Of a stretch of DNA of 64,000 nucleotides, positions 17,410 to 26,600 are shown piece by piece. The stretch comes from an uncultured Saprospiraceae bacterium (GTDB lineage: Bacteria > Bacteroidota > Bacteroidia > Chitinophagales > Saprospiraceae): positions 1-64,000 of the forward strand of contig CAJQRD010000001.1 of NCBI GenBank assembly GCA_905480605.1. The letters are read 5' to 3'. The notes under the pieces were generated by a model. That model ran no database searches. It had not been told where the DNA came from and saw nothing but the letters and a program-made list of their open reading frames with translations. Made by a program: the position numbers and the translations under genes. Numbering within the stretch: position 1 is the stretch's first letter; every line of letters starts with the position of its first letter.

Positions 17410-19440
17410 ATGAAACACAATCACGTTTACGATAAAAATGGTAAGCAGATATGTTGCTCACTTGAAGAAAAAATAGATAGAGCATCATCACCTCCATCAC
17501 TGTTATCTACTCACGAAGATCATAATAATCTTGACAGTCATGACCACAGATCTGATGGGGATCCTCAGCACGATGACGAACACAATCATGAAGACTTTGG
17601 CAAAGCTCCGGCAATAATCAGTTTTGTTTTACTAATGCTTGGTTTGGCTTTGGATCACCTAATTCCAAATGAGTTCTTTAACGGCTGGATAAGAGTCGCT
17701 TGGTATACTGCAGCTTATCTTCCAGTAGCTTACTCAGTGATCAGGGAGGCAATAGAGGCTCTTTCCAAAGGCGAAGTATTTACTGAGTTCTTTCTTATGA
17801 GCATTGCCACTATAGGAGCATTCGCTATAGGAGAATATCCTGAGGGTGTCGCTGTAATGTTATTTTATACGGTAGGTGAGTTATTTCAATCTGCAGCTGT
17901 AAAGAGAGCAAAGAATAATATATCTGCACTACTTGATGTCAGACCCAAAATAGCAAGTGTATTGAGAGATACAATCTATACGACTGTAGATCCTACTGAG
18001 GTGCTGATTGGAGAAACTATTCAGGTAAAAGTAGGTGAGAAAATTCCACTTGATGGAAGGCTAATAAGTAAGAAAGCGACCGTTGACACAGCAGCTATTA
18101 CTGGAGAAAGCAAACCGTTGACAATAGACAAAAATGAAAATTTATTAGCAGGGTCTATAAATCTTGATGGAGTAATTGAACTTAAAGTAACCAAGAAGTT
18201 TAAAGATAGCTCCATATCACGAATACTAGAATTAGTACAGAATGCAACTGCCAAGAAAGCAAAAACAGAATTACTAATCAGACGACTCGCTAAGATTTAT
18301 ACTCCCATTGTAGTTTATATAGCCATTGCAATCTGTGTATTACCTTACTTTTTCCTGAATGATTACATGTTCTCTGATTGGCTTTATCGATCGTTGATTT
18401 TCTTAGTTATTTCGTGTCCATGTGCATTGGTCATCAGTATTCCATTAGGCTATTTCGGTGGTTTAGGAGCTGCCTCTAAGAATGGTATCCTATTCAAAGG
18501 AGCTACTTACATGGATCAAATTACAGAGATGGACACACTTGTTATGGATAAGACAGGTACCGTAACAAAAGGTGTCTTTGAAATCAATACCATTAAAATA
18601 GAAGATGGTAAATCCGAGCAAGACTTTATGGAAACTCTACTTGCAGTAGAATCAAAAAGTACTCACCCTATTGCTAAAGCCATCATGCAGTACGGAGAAT
18701 CACAAAAGCAAGCTACAGATGTAAAGGAAGTTGCAGGTAAAGGACTAATAGCCACAGTTGATGGAAAAAAAGTATTGGTTGGTAATCAGAAACTTCTAGG
18801 GGATAATGGTATAAGTACACCATTGGAACTAGAAGATATTGTAGAGACTATTGTGCTTATGGCCGTCTCTGGAAGTTATAAAGGATACGTAACTGTTTCT
18901 GATCAACTAAAAGATGATGCTTTAGCTTTTGTCACTGACTTACCTAAGTATGGATTTACGGATGTAGTTATGCTATCTGGAGATAAGAACTCGATCACCC
19001 AATCGGTCGCTAAGGAATTAGGAATTACAAATGCCAAAGGTGGTTTACTTCCAGAAGATAAATTGGATGAAGTAGAATTACTTAAATCCAAAGGACATAA
19101 GGTATTATTTATTGGAGATGGAGTCAATGATGCTCCAGTACTTGCGGCCAGCGATGTTGGTGTGGCTATGGGGGCAATGGGAAGTGATGTTGCAATCGAA
19201 ACCGCTGATATAATTATACAGAATGATCAACCGTCAAAGGTTATTATGGGTATCAAAATTAGTAATGCAACTAAAGCGATTATATGGCAAAATATCTACT
19301 TAGCTTTTGGTGTCAAAATTCTCGTTTTAATTCTTGGAGCGATGGGAATGGCTACAATGTGGCAAGCTGTATTTGCAGATGTTGGTGTGGCTCTATTGGC
19401 AATTCTTAATGCTGTTAGGCTACAAAAAAAAATATATTAG
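17410..19440 (+). CDS. P1B-2 type heavy-metal-translocating ATPase (Zn/Cd/Pb/Co class)
   Basis: The 676 residues include a cytoplasmic His/Asp-rich N-terminal stretch (about 35-60, HDHRSDGDPQHDDEHNHE) in place of a CxxC HMA domain. Core motifs are all present: TGES phosphatase loop, SCPCAL metal site in the membrane (about 334-339), DKTGT phosphorylation site (about 380), an HP-type nucleotide-binding motif (STHPIAKA) and GDGVNDAP (about 570). The last membrane helices have FGVKILV and FADVGVALLAILN. These Lys and Asp residues define the Zn/Cd/Pb subgroup rather than copper pumps. It exports cytosolic metal, which CzcABC can then expel across the outer membrane. It is the last gene of the operon. 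Confidence 0.94.
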   Translation: MKHNHVYDKNGKQICCSLEEKIDRASSPPSLLSTHEDHNNLDSHDHRSDGDPQHDDEHNHEDFGKAPAIISFVLLMLGLALDHLIPNEFFNGWIRVAWYTAAYLPVAYSVIREAIEALSKGEVFTEFFLMSIATIGAFAIGEYPEGVAVMLFYTVGELFQSAAVKRAKNNISALLDVRPKIASVLRDTIYTTVDPTEVLIGETIQVKVGEKIPLDGRLISKKATVDTAAITGESKPLTIDKNENLLAGSINLDGVIELKVTKKFKDSSISRILELVQNATAKKAKTELLIRRLAKIYTPIVVYIAIAICVLPYFFLNDYMFSDWLYRSLIFLVISCPCALVISIPLGYFGGLGAASKNGILFKGATYMDQITEMDTLVMDKTGTVTKGVFEINTIKIEDGKSEQDFMETLLAVESKSTHPIAKAIMQYGESQKQATDVKEVAGKGLIATVDGKKVLVGNQKLLGDNGISTPLELEDIVETIVLMAVSGSYKGYVTVSDQLKDDALAFVTDLPKYGFTDVVMLSGDKNSITQSVAKELGITNAKGGLLPEDKLDEVELLKSKGHKVLFIGDGVNDAPVLAASDVGVAMGAMGSDVAIETADIIIQNDQPSKVIMGIKISNATKAIIWQNIYLAFGVKILVLILGAMGMATMWQAVFADVGVALLAILNAVRLQKKIY

Positions 19441-20290
19441 ATTGTTCTCTCTGGAGGTTGGGTTAAATAAAATACTACTTATATAGTTTCAATTCTTAGT
19501 GGTGTACTTCTGCCTCGTCACCCCATCGAGGGGAGTCCTCACCAGTCGCTGTAATATGGCGTTCGTACAGTCTGTTGCTACATCTATGTCGCCAGAGTGC
19601 TTCCCTCCTTCCACTACGTTACAGTCAGTCCAGTACTCACAGGACATACGTCTTCGTACCTCAGCCACATAACCTTTGTCACCATAGCTGTTGGCTGCCT
19701 TCCTTCCCTCACCCGTGGCTTTCCTAGACTGCGACCACTACATCTTACGTTCACTCATACGAGCGGAGCTCTCCTTCTTTCACTACAGCACATTTCATTT
19801 GTAGAGGCCACAGTCTATCGCCACTTATTTTTGGCGGTCCGCTCTGCCCTCTGCGGCTTCACTGCCCTTACGGCGATTTCTCTTTACAGTTTACCACCTC
19901 TGGTGGTATGTATTCAATCACATCGCCTACAGGTCAGCTTGCTCCCCTCTCGCCCTATGAATTATTTAAGCATTAAGTAATATGCATTCATAGGGCTCTT
20001 TGCTATCCGCTCGTCAATCGCTACGTTTCACCAGTCGCCTTCCTACGGTCGTTGTCTGGCTGTCACTACTCATTCCTCTTTGCACCGTTCGGGTATGCCA
20101 GTCCAGGTACAAGCCTGTCCTAGTGCATCCCCTACCTTGAGGGCTACCGCCTTTTGACCGCAGCAGCCAGCACAAGTCGTCATTTCGGTTCCGTTACTCT
20201 CCACCTTCACTCCTTTGTAGCACTGTCTTGGGATTACAGCGAATAAACCATGTGATCACCAATTAGTATCTTTATAGCAAAATTTGAGTT
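19441..20290 (+). other. 850-bp gap of atypical composition, no convincing gene
   Basis: The plus strand is rich in C and T and clearly higher in GC than its surroundings, ending abruptly near 20240. It has an open frame at 19597-19980 (+) and a partly overlapping open frame at 19492-19737 (minus), but neither has a recognisable protein, a start with RBS, or typical codon use. Local repeats include CACCAGTCGC twice (near 19540 and 20030) and the 14-mer GAGCGGAGCTCTCC at 19761-19774, which recurs at 38304-38317. TATCTTTA at 20267-20274 is a plausible -7 box for the next gene. The rest holds nothing I can name. Confidence 0.6.
19952..19996. repeat. Stem-loop with perfect 11-bp arms
   Basis: GCCCTATGAAT (19952-19962) and its exact reverse complement (19986-19996) flank a 23-nt AT-rich loop, inside the atypical gap. 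It could be a transcript end or a mobile-element structure. It has no T-run of a normal terminator. Confidence 0.65.
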
Positions 20291-20551
20291 ATGGCACGTG
20301 AATGGACAAAAACATATAAGGTAACACATGACAAAGGAAATTTCCAAATTTATGTTTCCAAGCATGGATCTAATGATTTCATTGCTGCCATCAGCTATTA
20401 TACTACACAGGGAATATGGACAGCAAACGATCTAGAAATTACTTCCAAAGCAGAACACTTTGTTGGGAATGGAGAAGAAGCAGTATATGACACAGCTATT
20501 GCTTGGATGGAAGAAAATCTGCCAGGTAATTACAAAATAGAATTATCATAA
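20291..20551 (+). CDS. Small protein of unknown function (86 aa)
   Basis: I do not recognise this family. The product is soluble, acidic and has no signal peptide (start MAREWTKTYKV; end NLPGNYKIELS). The N-terminal half alternates polar and hydrophobic residues as a beta sheet would, and the C-terminal third looks helical (EEAVYDTAIAWMEENL). Codon use and AT content match the chromosome rather than the flanking GC-richer gaps. A TATCTTTA box 17 nt upstream gives a short leader. The gene stands alone between two atypical non-coding stretches, so it may be cargo of an inserted element. Confidence 0.65.
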   Translation: MAREWTKTYKVTHDKGNFQIYVSKHGSNDFIAAISYYTTQGIWTANDLEITSKAEHFVGNGEEAVYDTAIAWMEENLPGNYKIELS

Positions 20552-20600
20552 ATTAGTTGATAAATACCATAGGCAATAGTAGGCCACGTCAGTATTAAGT

Positions 20601-20659
20601 CAAGGTCTACCACCCACTATGCCTCGCTAGCACTCTCGTTCCTCGAGCGATCCACCTTG
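20601..20659. repeat. Imperfect repeat copy A with self-complementary ends (CAAGGT...ACCTTG)
   Basis: This 59-nt copy begins with CAAGGTC and ends with CGATCCACCTTG. Its ends can pair, and inner CGCT/AGCG can extend the fold. A second copy lies at 21824-21876. The two share CAAGGTCT at the left and GCGATCCACCTTG at the right, with a similar GCAC-CTC-TTC-TCG core between. Both sit in atypical gaps near small genes. Confidence 0.55.
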
Positions 20660-20747
20660 TCTAAATACTTCCTTACCGCCTTTTTTGGTGCCTACGCTTT
20701 TCATCACCCAGCTCTCTGTATTCGAGCTGTGTTAAACTTTGAAGCAT

Positions 20748-20769
20748 TGCAAACCTTGCAAACTTTGCA
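20748..20769. repeat. Short tandem TTGCAAAC repeats forming overlapping TGCAA-N3-TTGCA palindromes
   Basis: TGCAAACCTTGCA (20748-20760) and TGCAAACTTTGCA (20757-20769) overlap, within a larger GCATTG...CAATGC inverted pair (20745-20776). The half-site equals that of the candidate metal operators at 7707 and 10834 but with a 3-nt instead of 5-nt spacer. No gene starts just downstream, so a regulatory role is doubtful. Confidence 0.5.
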
Positions 20770-20783
20770 ACAATGCAGAAACT

Positions 20784-20816
20784 AAAAAAGCCCTCTCATC
20801 ACTGAGAAGGCTTTCA
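20784..20816 (-). terminator. Rho-independent terminator after the 267-aa gene
   Basis: Read on the minus strand, AAAGCC-T-TCTCA pairs with TGAGA-GGGCTTT around a short loop and is followed by a run of Ts. It begins about 25 nt after the stop at 20841 and fits the minus-strand gene. Confidence 0.8.
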
Positions 20817-20840
20817 TTAAAATCATATCCAGTATGGCTT

Positions 20841-21644
20841 CTAAAAGATCTGATTTACTTTCATTGCATTTCCTTGAGAAAGCAAGTAGAAGTTTCCATT
20901 TACTTCTTGGTAAAATTCCACAGCGATCACGTGAACTACACTGACATCAGGTGTAAGTGTCACATCATCAGGAAGGGCTAAAGGAAGAATAAGAGGAGGT
21001 ATTATCTCATCGATCTTACTTTCAGTCATCTTACTGATCACAGCAATCTCATTCAATGCATCTTCTTTAGGTTGGTATGTCCCAGTATCAGAATTGTATT
21101 CAAAATCTGACATTACACTCAAAGCATTTACCAAACTAAAGTGAGTAGCTCCAGAAGGTGCTTTAAGATTATCAATCGGAAGCATACCGTCAGCTTTAAC
21201 TTCAATTGACTTTCTATCAGCCGCAACTATAGTTTCATATTGAAACCTTACCACAGAATCAAATGGAGTATACTTATTAAACTCAAAACCCTTCAAGTAT
21301 TGTGATGCTTGACTAATAAGAATCGATCTCTTCCCTCTAGCTTCAGACCCATCTTCAAGATTGATCTTCTTCATTATTCCTGTTAATCTTCCTGCAACTC
21401 GGCTATCACCTATTGCTTTGATCAGTCCAGAGATAGAATTTCTAAAAGATTTACCAACTAAGGCACATCCTCCAAATTCATTCATGTTCTCCCTTGTTCT
21501 CGCAAATTCAGGAGCCGTAGCTATCTGTTCTGCAGTAGGTCCGCCAGTAAGACCAGCGAAGTATCCTTTTGATCCTTTGATCTTGAAATGTCTTACATCT
21601 CCGATCGTTCCAACATATTTTATATGTCCTTTTTGTCTTGCCAT
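20841..21644 (-). CDS. Conserved Bacteroidota protein of unknown function (267 aa)
   Basis: The protein starts MARQKGHIKYVGTIGDVRHF and has a landmark segment APEFARTRENMNEFGGCALVGK near residues 45-66. I know this combination (MARQKG..., RTRENxxEFG) from many Bacteroidota genomes as an uncharacterised protein that often lies in strain-specific regions. There is no signal peptide or membrane segment. The C-terminal 120 residues look like beta-strands with a repetitive PPLILPLALPDD turn. The gene has its own terminator on the minus strand and no operon partner. A structural or phage/element-derived role is possible but unproven. Confidence 0.75.
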   Translation of the reverse strand: MARQKGHIKYVGTIGDVRHFKIKGSKGYFAGLTGGPTAEQIATAPEFARTRENMNEFGGCALVGKSFRNSISGLIKAIGDSRVAGRLTGIMKKINLEDGSEARGKRSILISQASQYLKGFEFNKYTPFDSVVRFQYETIVAADRKSIEVKADGMLPIDNLKAPSGATHFSLVNALSVMSDFEYNSDTGTYQPKEDALNEIAVISKMTESKIDEIIPPLILPLALPDDVTLTPDVSVVHVIAVEFYQEVNGNFYLLSQGNAMKVNQIF

Positions 21645-21960
21645 GTCTTTAATATTTATAGCAGTGAAATAATACTACAAATATCAGTCAGAAGCTAAAA
21701 TCTAACAAACGAGATCTAAGGCAAGCAAAAGCAAATAGGTGTTAATAAGCATTGGTGCATTGGAGATTGGGGATTTATCACACATACTACTAATGCATAG
21801 GTAGGTCCAGATCTACATATCTGCAAGGTCTGGTCTCTGCGAGCCCTGGCACCTCCTTCGTCGGCGATCCACCTTGCATATAAGTAGCTCTTCCCTGGTA
21901 TAGCATCGATAGTATGAGTCGCAGCTCATCAGTTATTTATTCACTTCATATTTCATTATT
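21645..21960 (+). other. 316-bp gap with repeat copy B, no gene
   Basis: The left 60 bases should contain the promoter of the minus-strand gene. The rest shows the same GC-richer atypical composition as 19441-20240 and includes the second copy of the structured repeat (21824-21876). No open frame worth naming was seen. The leader just before 21961 (TTATTTATTCACTTCATATTTC) resembles that before 22309, as expected if the two following genes arose by duplication. Confidence 0.5.
21824..21876. repeat. Imperfect repeat copy B with self-complementary ends (CAAGGT...ACCTTG)
   Basis: This 53-nt counterpart of the element at 20601-20659 keeps both ends and the CTC/TTC/TCG core. GCAAGGT just outside pairs with ACCTTGC. 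It is too unlike an integron attC core (no RYYYAAC/GTTRRRY) to be called one. Confidence 0.55.
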
Positions 21961-22269
21961 ATGGCTTCAGTATTATTTCAGCTTGGTTATTCCATTCAGC
22001 TTTCAGCTCAGGTTAGTGAGTGTTTGGCATTTGACCTTTCGTTTCTTCCATTTATTCAGTCTTGTTTATCTCGGCATCAGGTTGGTGATTTTGAGGGTCT
22101 GTCAAGTTTAGCACTAGAGCATGCTCAGGAGTTAGCTTGTGGAGGTTATAGTGTCAGTTCAGTATATGAGTTTACACAGTCGTCCAGTTGCTTACATGGT
22201 ATGCAGTTGCAGTTAGTATCTCCGGTTAGTAGAGATACCACTTTCATTTCATTTATAGGGGAGCATTAG
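21961..22269 (+). CDS. Small plasmid-type protein, diverged paralogue of next gene
   Basis: A 102-residue protein with the same layout as the next gene: QLG near the N-terminus, DLSFxxFI, LSRHQVGDF at about 41-49, SVY in the middle and a terminal RDTTFISFIGEH. These correspond to QLG, DLSFxxFI, LRHQEGDW, SVY and RSVTTILWSSEY in the neighbour. The consensus Trp and acidic residues of the family are partly lost, so this copy is diverging and may have a changed or reduced function. It starts with ATGGCT after an AT-rich leader. Function is unknown for the family, which is typical of plasmids and integrative elements. Confidence 0.65.
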   Translation: MASVLFQLGYSIQLSAQVSECLAFDLSFLPFIQSCLSRHQVGDFEGLSSLALEHAQELACGGYSVSSVYEFTQSSSCLHGMQLQLVSPVSRDTTFISFIGEH

Positions 22270-22308
22270 TTCCCCTTTATATTTCATCACTTATATAATT
22301 CATACATT

Positions 22309-22611
22309 ATGGTTACTTCAGCATTACAGCTTGGTCAGTTAGTGGCTACAGCATCTATCAGCTCACATATGTCAGCTGATCTATCTTTTCACACATTCAT
22401 CTTCACTTCTGTGCTCCGTCATCAGGAGGGAGATTGGGGGGAGGTATGCGAGGAAGATCGTTACGTTAATGATCTCGCAGTTACATCAGATTCTCGTATC
22501 GTCTCTGTTTATCATTGTTGCACGGAGCATTCTTATGAGGGTGATCGGATCTTTATTATTACTGAGGCTGATCGTTCAGTTACTACTATATTATGGTCTA
22601 GTGAGTACTAG
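22309..22611 (+). CDS. Plasmid/integrative-element protein of unknown function (RHxxGDWGxVCxED family)
   Basis: The 100 residues have LRHQEGDWGEVCEED at about 41-55 and IITEADRSVTTILWSSEY at the C-terminus. I recognise these as the hallmarks of a small protein family found mostly on plasmids and integrative conjugative elements and sometimes mislabelled as a restriction subunit. The biochemical role is unknown. It follows a diverged copy of itself by 40 nt and ends 6 nt before the stop of the convergent hydrolase gene. Its presence is the best sequence evidence that 19441-22611 came from a mobile element. Confidence 0.78.
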   Translation: MVTSALQLGQLVATASISSHMSADLSFHTFIFTSVLRHQEGDWGEVCEEDRYVNDLAVTSDSRIVSVYHCCTEHSYEGDRIFIITEADRSVTTILWSSEY

Positions 22612-22617
22612 GTCATT

Positions 22618-23592
22618 CTAGCCTTCTGGCTTCTTACTATGGGAGCCAGAAGAAAACATCATTTCACCATTTGAACCTTGAAAAAACTTGAAGTAACCAG
22701 CTGTAGGGTATTTGTCTTTCCCTTCATAAACAACACCTCTCATGTCGACCTGTAGATTGTATATTCTAATTTCTTTACCATCCTTACCAACAGTAAAATT
22801 GTTTTTGGCGAACCACCTCATTTCATTAGCTACCTCAGGTTTCAATAAATCCAATAATTCCTTATTGATTGGAAATACATCGATAACGTTCTCTGGGGTT
22901 AAGAATAAGGACATCTTTTGCAGATAAAGTGAGTCTTCTGTTCTCGCTACACCATACCAATTGATACTTGCAACGCCAACAGGAATTGTAGTAATCGATT
23001 CGAATGGAATATTCCTCCCAACTAATTGGTTCATAAAGTTATCAGTCACTTTGTTTTTAAATCCTAATGTTGAAAATAGATACATTGTTGAAACAAGCAA
23101 CCCAATGTAATTTGGTATGTGTCTTCTTTTACTTTCTTTAAACCAAAATAAACTTGAAAACAATCCTATAATCAATGGTAAAGTATAAACTGGATCCACA
23201 ACATTAATTGCGTCGAATCCCAGCCTTCGATCAGAGAAAGGAAGTAATAATTGCGTACCATAAGAAGTAAAAGTATCAAGGATCACATGAGTGAATAGTG
23301 TCAACCAACTAAACAACCACAGTCTAATATAACCGATAGATTTTGCCCAACTAATTTTTTGAAGTCCATAAACAACTATAAAGGTAAATATCAAAGTAAA
23401 CAGTAAAGAATGACTAAATCCTCTGTGAATCCTTAACATATCATAGCTGTCAAAAATCAAATATAATGCTACATCAAGATCAGGAATGGTAGCTATGATA
23501 GCTCCCAATACTGCACCTTTCTTTCCTATTTTTTTGCCTAATATGGCTTCGCCTATTGATGCTCCTAAAACGGCTTGCGTAATACTGTCCAT
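22618..23592 (-). CDS. YdjM/DUF457-type membrane-bound metal-dependent hydrolase
   Basis: The 324-residue inner-membrane protein starts MDSITQAVLGASIGEAILG. It has IPDLD, HRGFSHS and THVILD, the Asp/His positions that define the LexA-binding, membrane-bound metal-dependent hydrolase family (PF04307). About four or five membrane segments occupy the first 190 residues, and the C-terminal 120 residues are soluble. The substrate is unknown in the family. It lies 59 nt after the CusA-like pump gene with a hairpin in between. It may be transcribed separately or at reduced level from the efflux operon. Confidence 0.83.
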   Translation of the reverse strand: MDSITQAVLGASIGEAILGKKIGKKGAVLGAIIATIPDLDVALYLIFDSYDMLRIHRGFSHSLLFTLIFTFIVVYGLQKISWAKSIGYIRLWLFSWLTLFTHVILDTFTSYGTQLLLPFSDRRLGFDAINVVDPVYTLPLIIGLFSSLFWFKESKRRHIPNYIGLLVSTMYLFSTLGFKNKVTDNFMNQLVGRNIPFESITTIPVGVASINWYGVARTEDSLYLQKMSLFLTPENVIDVFPINKELLDLLKPEVANEMRWFAKNNFTVGKDGKEIRIYNLQVDMRGVVYEGKDKYPTAGYFKFFQGSNGEMMFSSGSHSKKPEG

Positions 23593-23606
23593 GTCTTGCT
23601 TTTAAC

Positions 23607-23634
23607 AAGGAGACCTAAACTATTAGATCTCCTT
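23607..23634 (-). terminator. Strong stem-loop between CusA-like gene and hydrolase gene
   Basis: AAGGAGATCTAA pairs with TTAGGTCTCCTT (one G-U pair) around a 4-nt loop on the minus strand. It lies 18 nt after the pump stop. The T-run is poor, so it could be an attenuator or mRNA-stability element rather than a full terminator. Confidence 0.55.
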
Positions 23635-23651
23635 GAAATAAATCATTAATA

Positions 23652-26600
23652 CTATCTTGCTTCTACTTTTCTCAAACTAAATATTGCTGGAATCACTAGT
23701 AGATTAAGCAACGTGGCACTAACTAGCCCTCCCAAAATCACTATTGCCATTGGACTTTGGATTTCATTTCCTGCCTTACTACCTGCAATTGCCAATGGAA
23801 TTAATGCTAACCCTGTTGTGAGGGCTGTCATTAGTATTGGATTTAATCTATCTAATGATCCTTCTATAATAGTGTCTTTCAAGCCCCTGCCTTCCTCCAA
23901 TAAAACTTGATACCTACTAACCAGCAGTATTCCATTCCTAGCGGCAATACCAAATAGACTGATAAATCCTATAGTTGATGCTATCGAAATAATACCGCTA
24001 GTAAAGTACACAATCACAATGCCACCAATCAAAGCCAAAGGCAGATTGATCAAGACAATGGCTGATAACTTAAAGTCTGAAAACTCTGCATACAATAATA
24101 AAAGAATAAATAAGATCGCTCCTATAGATGACAATAGTAAAAGCCTAGTTGCCCTTTCTTCACTTTCAAACTGACCTCCGTATTCTATTCTATATCCTTC
24201 TTGAAGAGTAATGTCTTTGCCTACATTACTCTTAATGTCATTTACAACACTTCTCAAATCTCTACCAGCCACGTTGGCTGATACAACTATTTTACGTTGT
24301 ACATTTTCTCGACTAACAGAATAAGGATTTCCACTCACCTCCACTTTAGCTACGTATGACAGAGGTATCTTCTTTCCATCATGAGTGTCTATAAGTACAT
24401 TTTGGATAGCATCACTATTTTCTCTATAGCTCTCATCATATCTTACAACCAAATCATAATTCCTTTGTCCTTCAAATATCTGACCTACAGGCTCTCCAGC
24501 TAAAGCAACATCAACAAACTCCGCAAAATCACCCATTGTAATACCATATTTTGCTAGCATGATTCGATTTGGAACAATACGTAGTTGAGGAACTTCTATT
24601 TGTTGCTCAACACTTACATCCACTAGTCCTTCGATGCCTTCAACAGATTTCTTGATCTCATTACCAGTCATAAACAGTTTGTTGAGATCTTCACCAAATA
24701 CCTTAATTGCAATATTTGCTCTAGTCCCTGATAGCATATGATCTATCCTATGAGCTATCGGTTGCCCTATAGTAATGTTAGCCCCAGGCACAATTGATAA
24801 CTTGGTACGAAGTTCTTCAAAGAATTGTTCTACTGATTTATCTTCTACTGTAAATGGTACTTCTACTTCCGATGAATTTATACCTTGAGCATGCTCATCC
24901 ATTTCTGCCCTTCCTGTCCTTCTAGCTGTAGAGTTAATTTCTGGCATTTCTAGTAATAATTCCTCAACTAGCTTTCCTGTTTTGTTAGATTCTTCTAATG
25001 AAGTACCCGGAGGTGTAACTACACTTATAACAAGCGAACCCTCATTAAATTCTGGAAGAAAACTACGACCTAAACCAGTCATTAAAACCAATGAAATAAT
25101 AAATAGTACAAATGCACTACCTATGATAGTTCTAGGTATTTTCAATACAAGCCCAAGTACCTTTTTGTAAATCGCAATAGCCTTTCTTTCTATAAAACTT
25201 CCTTTTGATTGATTCATTAATCGATCTTCATTCGTGAGCAGATAACTACTCATGACAGGTGTCAAGGTTACCGCTACAAATAAGGAAGTAAATATTGCTA
25301 TGATAAACGAAATACCCAAAGGCTTTAGTAATCGGCCTTCCATACCACTCAAAAAGAATAAGGGTACAAATGAAGCGATGATAATCAATGTGGCTATTAA
25401 TATGGAGTTTCTAATTTCGCTAGATGCTTCATAAATTATTTTTAAACTAGAAATTCTATCAATTTGTGGCTTAATGACATTTTCTCTTAACCGTTTATAA
25501 ATATTCTCTACATCAATAATTGCATCATCTACTAATGCTCCTATGGCAATGGCCATTCCTCCCAGACTCATCGTATTTATCGTAAGCCCTAGCAGCTTCA
25601 TAATGATAATTGTCACAACTAATGCGACAGGAATTGCAACTAATGATATGATTGTTGTTCTCCAATTTAATAGGAATAGAAATAAAATAATACAAACAAA
25701 TAAAGCTCCTTCAAGTAATGTCGATTGAAGATTATCAATAGATGCCTGTATAAATTCTGTTTGTCTAAATATGTGTCTATTCACCTCTATTCCTGAAGGC
25801 AGTTGTTTTTCTATATCATCCAATAAAATATCTATTGACTCGGTAAGTTTTATGGTATTGGCATTAGGTTGTTTCATCACCGTCATCACAATGGCTGGAT
25901 TACCCTTAATAGCAGCATCACCAATTTTGGGTGCGATACCGATTTTCACTTCAGCCACATCCTCTATTCGGATGGGTTTAGTTCCATTCATTTTGACCAA
26001 TGACAAACCTATGTCCTTAACAGAATTTGTTCTTCCTTCGCCTTGTATGGTGTACTGAGTTCCAAATTCGTTAATGAATCCTCCAGATGCATTGACAGAT
26101 GATGATTTGGCGGCATTTTCTAATTCCACCAATGAAACTCCATAATATTTCATCTTATCTGGAGAAGCTAAGATTTGGTATTGCTTATATCCGCCTCCGA
26201 TATTTACAACCTGAGCGACACCACTCGTAGCGAGTAGTTGTGGCCGTAGATTCCAATCGGCAATGGTTCTCAATTCACTTGATTCTACAACGTCAGAACT
26301 CAGTCCAATTAGCATGATTTCACCCATTATGGAAGAAACTGGAGCAAGGGTTGGTTCTCCAACTCCATTTGGTAGTTTACTTTTGGCTGACACCAATTTT
26401 TCAGCAACAATCTGACGAGCTTTGTAAATTTCAGTTCCCCACTCAAACTCGACCCATACAATAGATATACCCATTGCAGATGATGATCTGATTCTTCTGA
26501 TATTAGGCGATCCATTCAATGATGATTCTAGAGGGAAGCTAACTAATTTTTCTACCTCTTCAGTAGCCATACCATGTGCTTCTGTTAATACAGTTACCGT

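Noticed and set aside
19492-19737. 82-codon open frame on the minus strand ending at TGA 19489-19491
   Set aside because: It is hydrophilic without recognisable motifs, has no suitable start (an upstream ATG is followed at once by TAG) and is about as long as expected for the local GC content.
19597-19980. 127-codon open frame on the plus strand
   Set aside because: It lies in C/T-rich atypical DNA, has no RBS or known family, and its Leu/Ser/Thr/His/Pro-rich composition is what that base bias would give by chance.
20601-21876. Integron attC sites
   Set aside because: The ends pair, but the RYYYAAC/GTTRRRY core sites are missing and no integrase gene is in the window.
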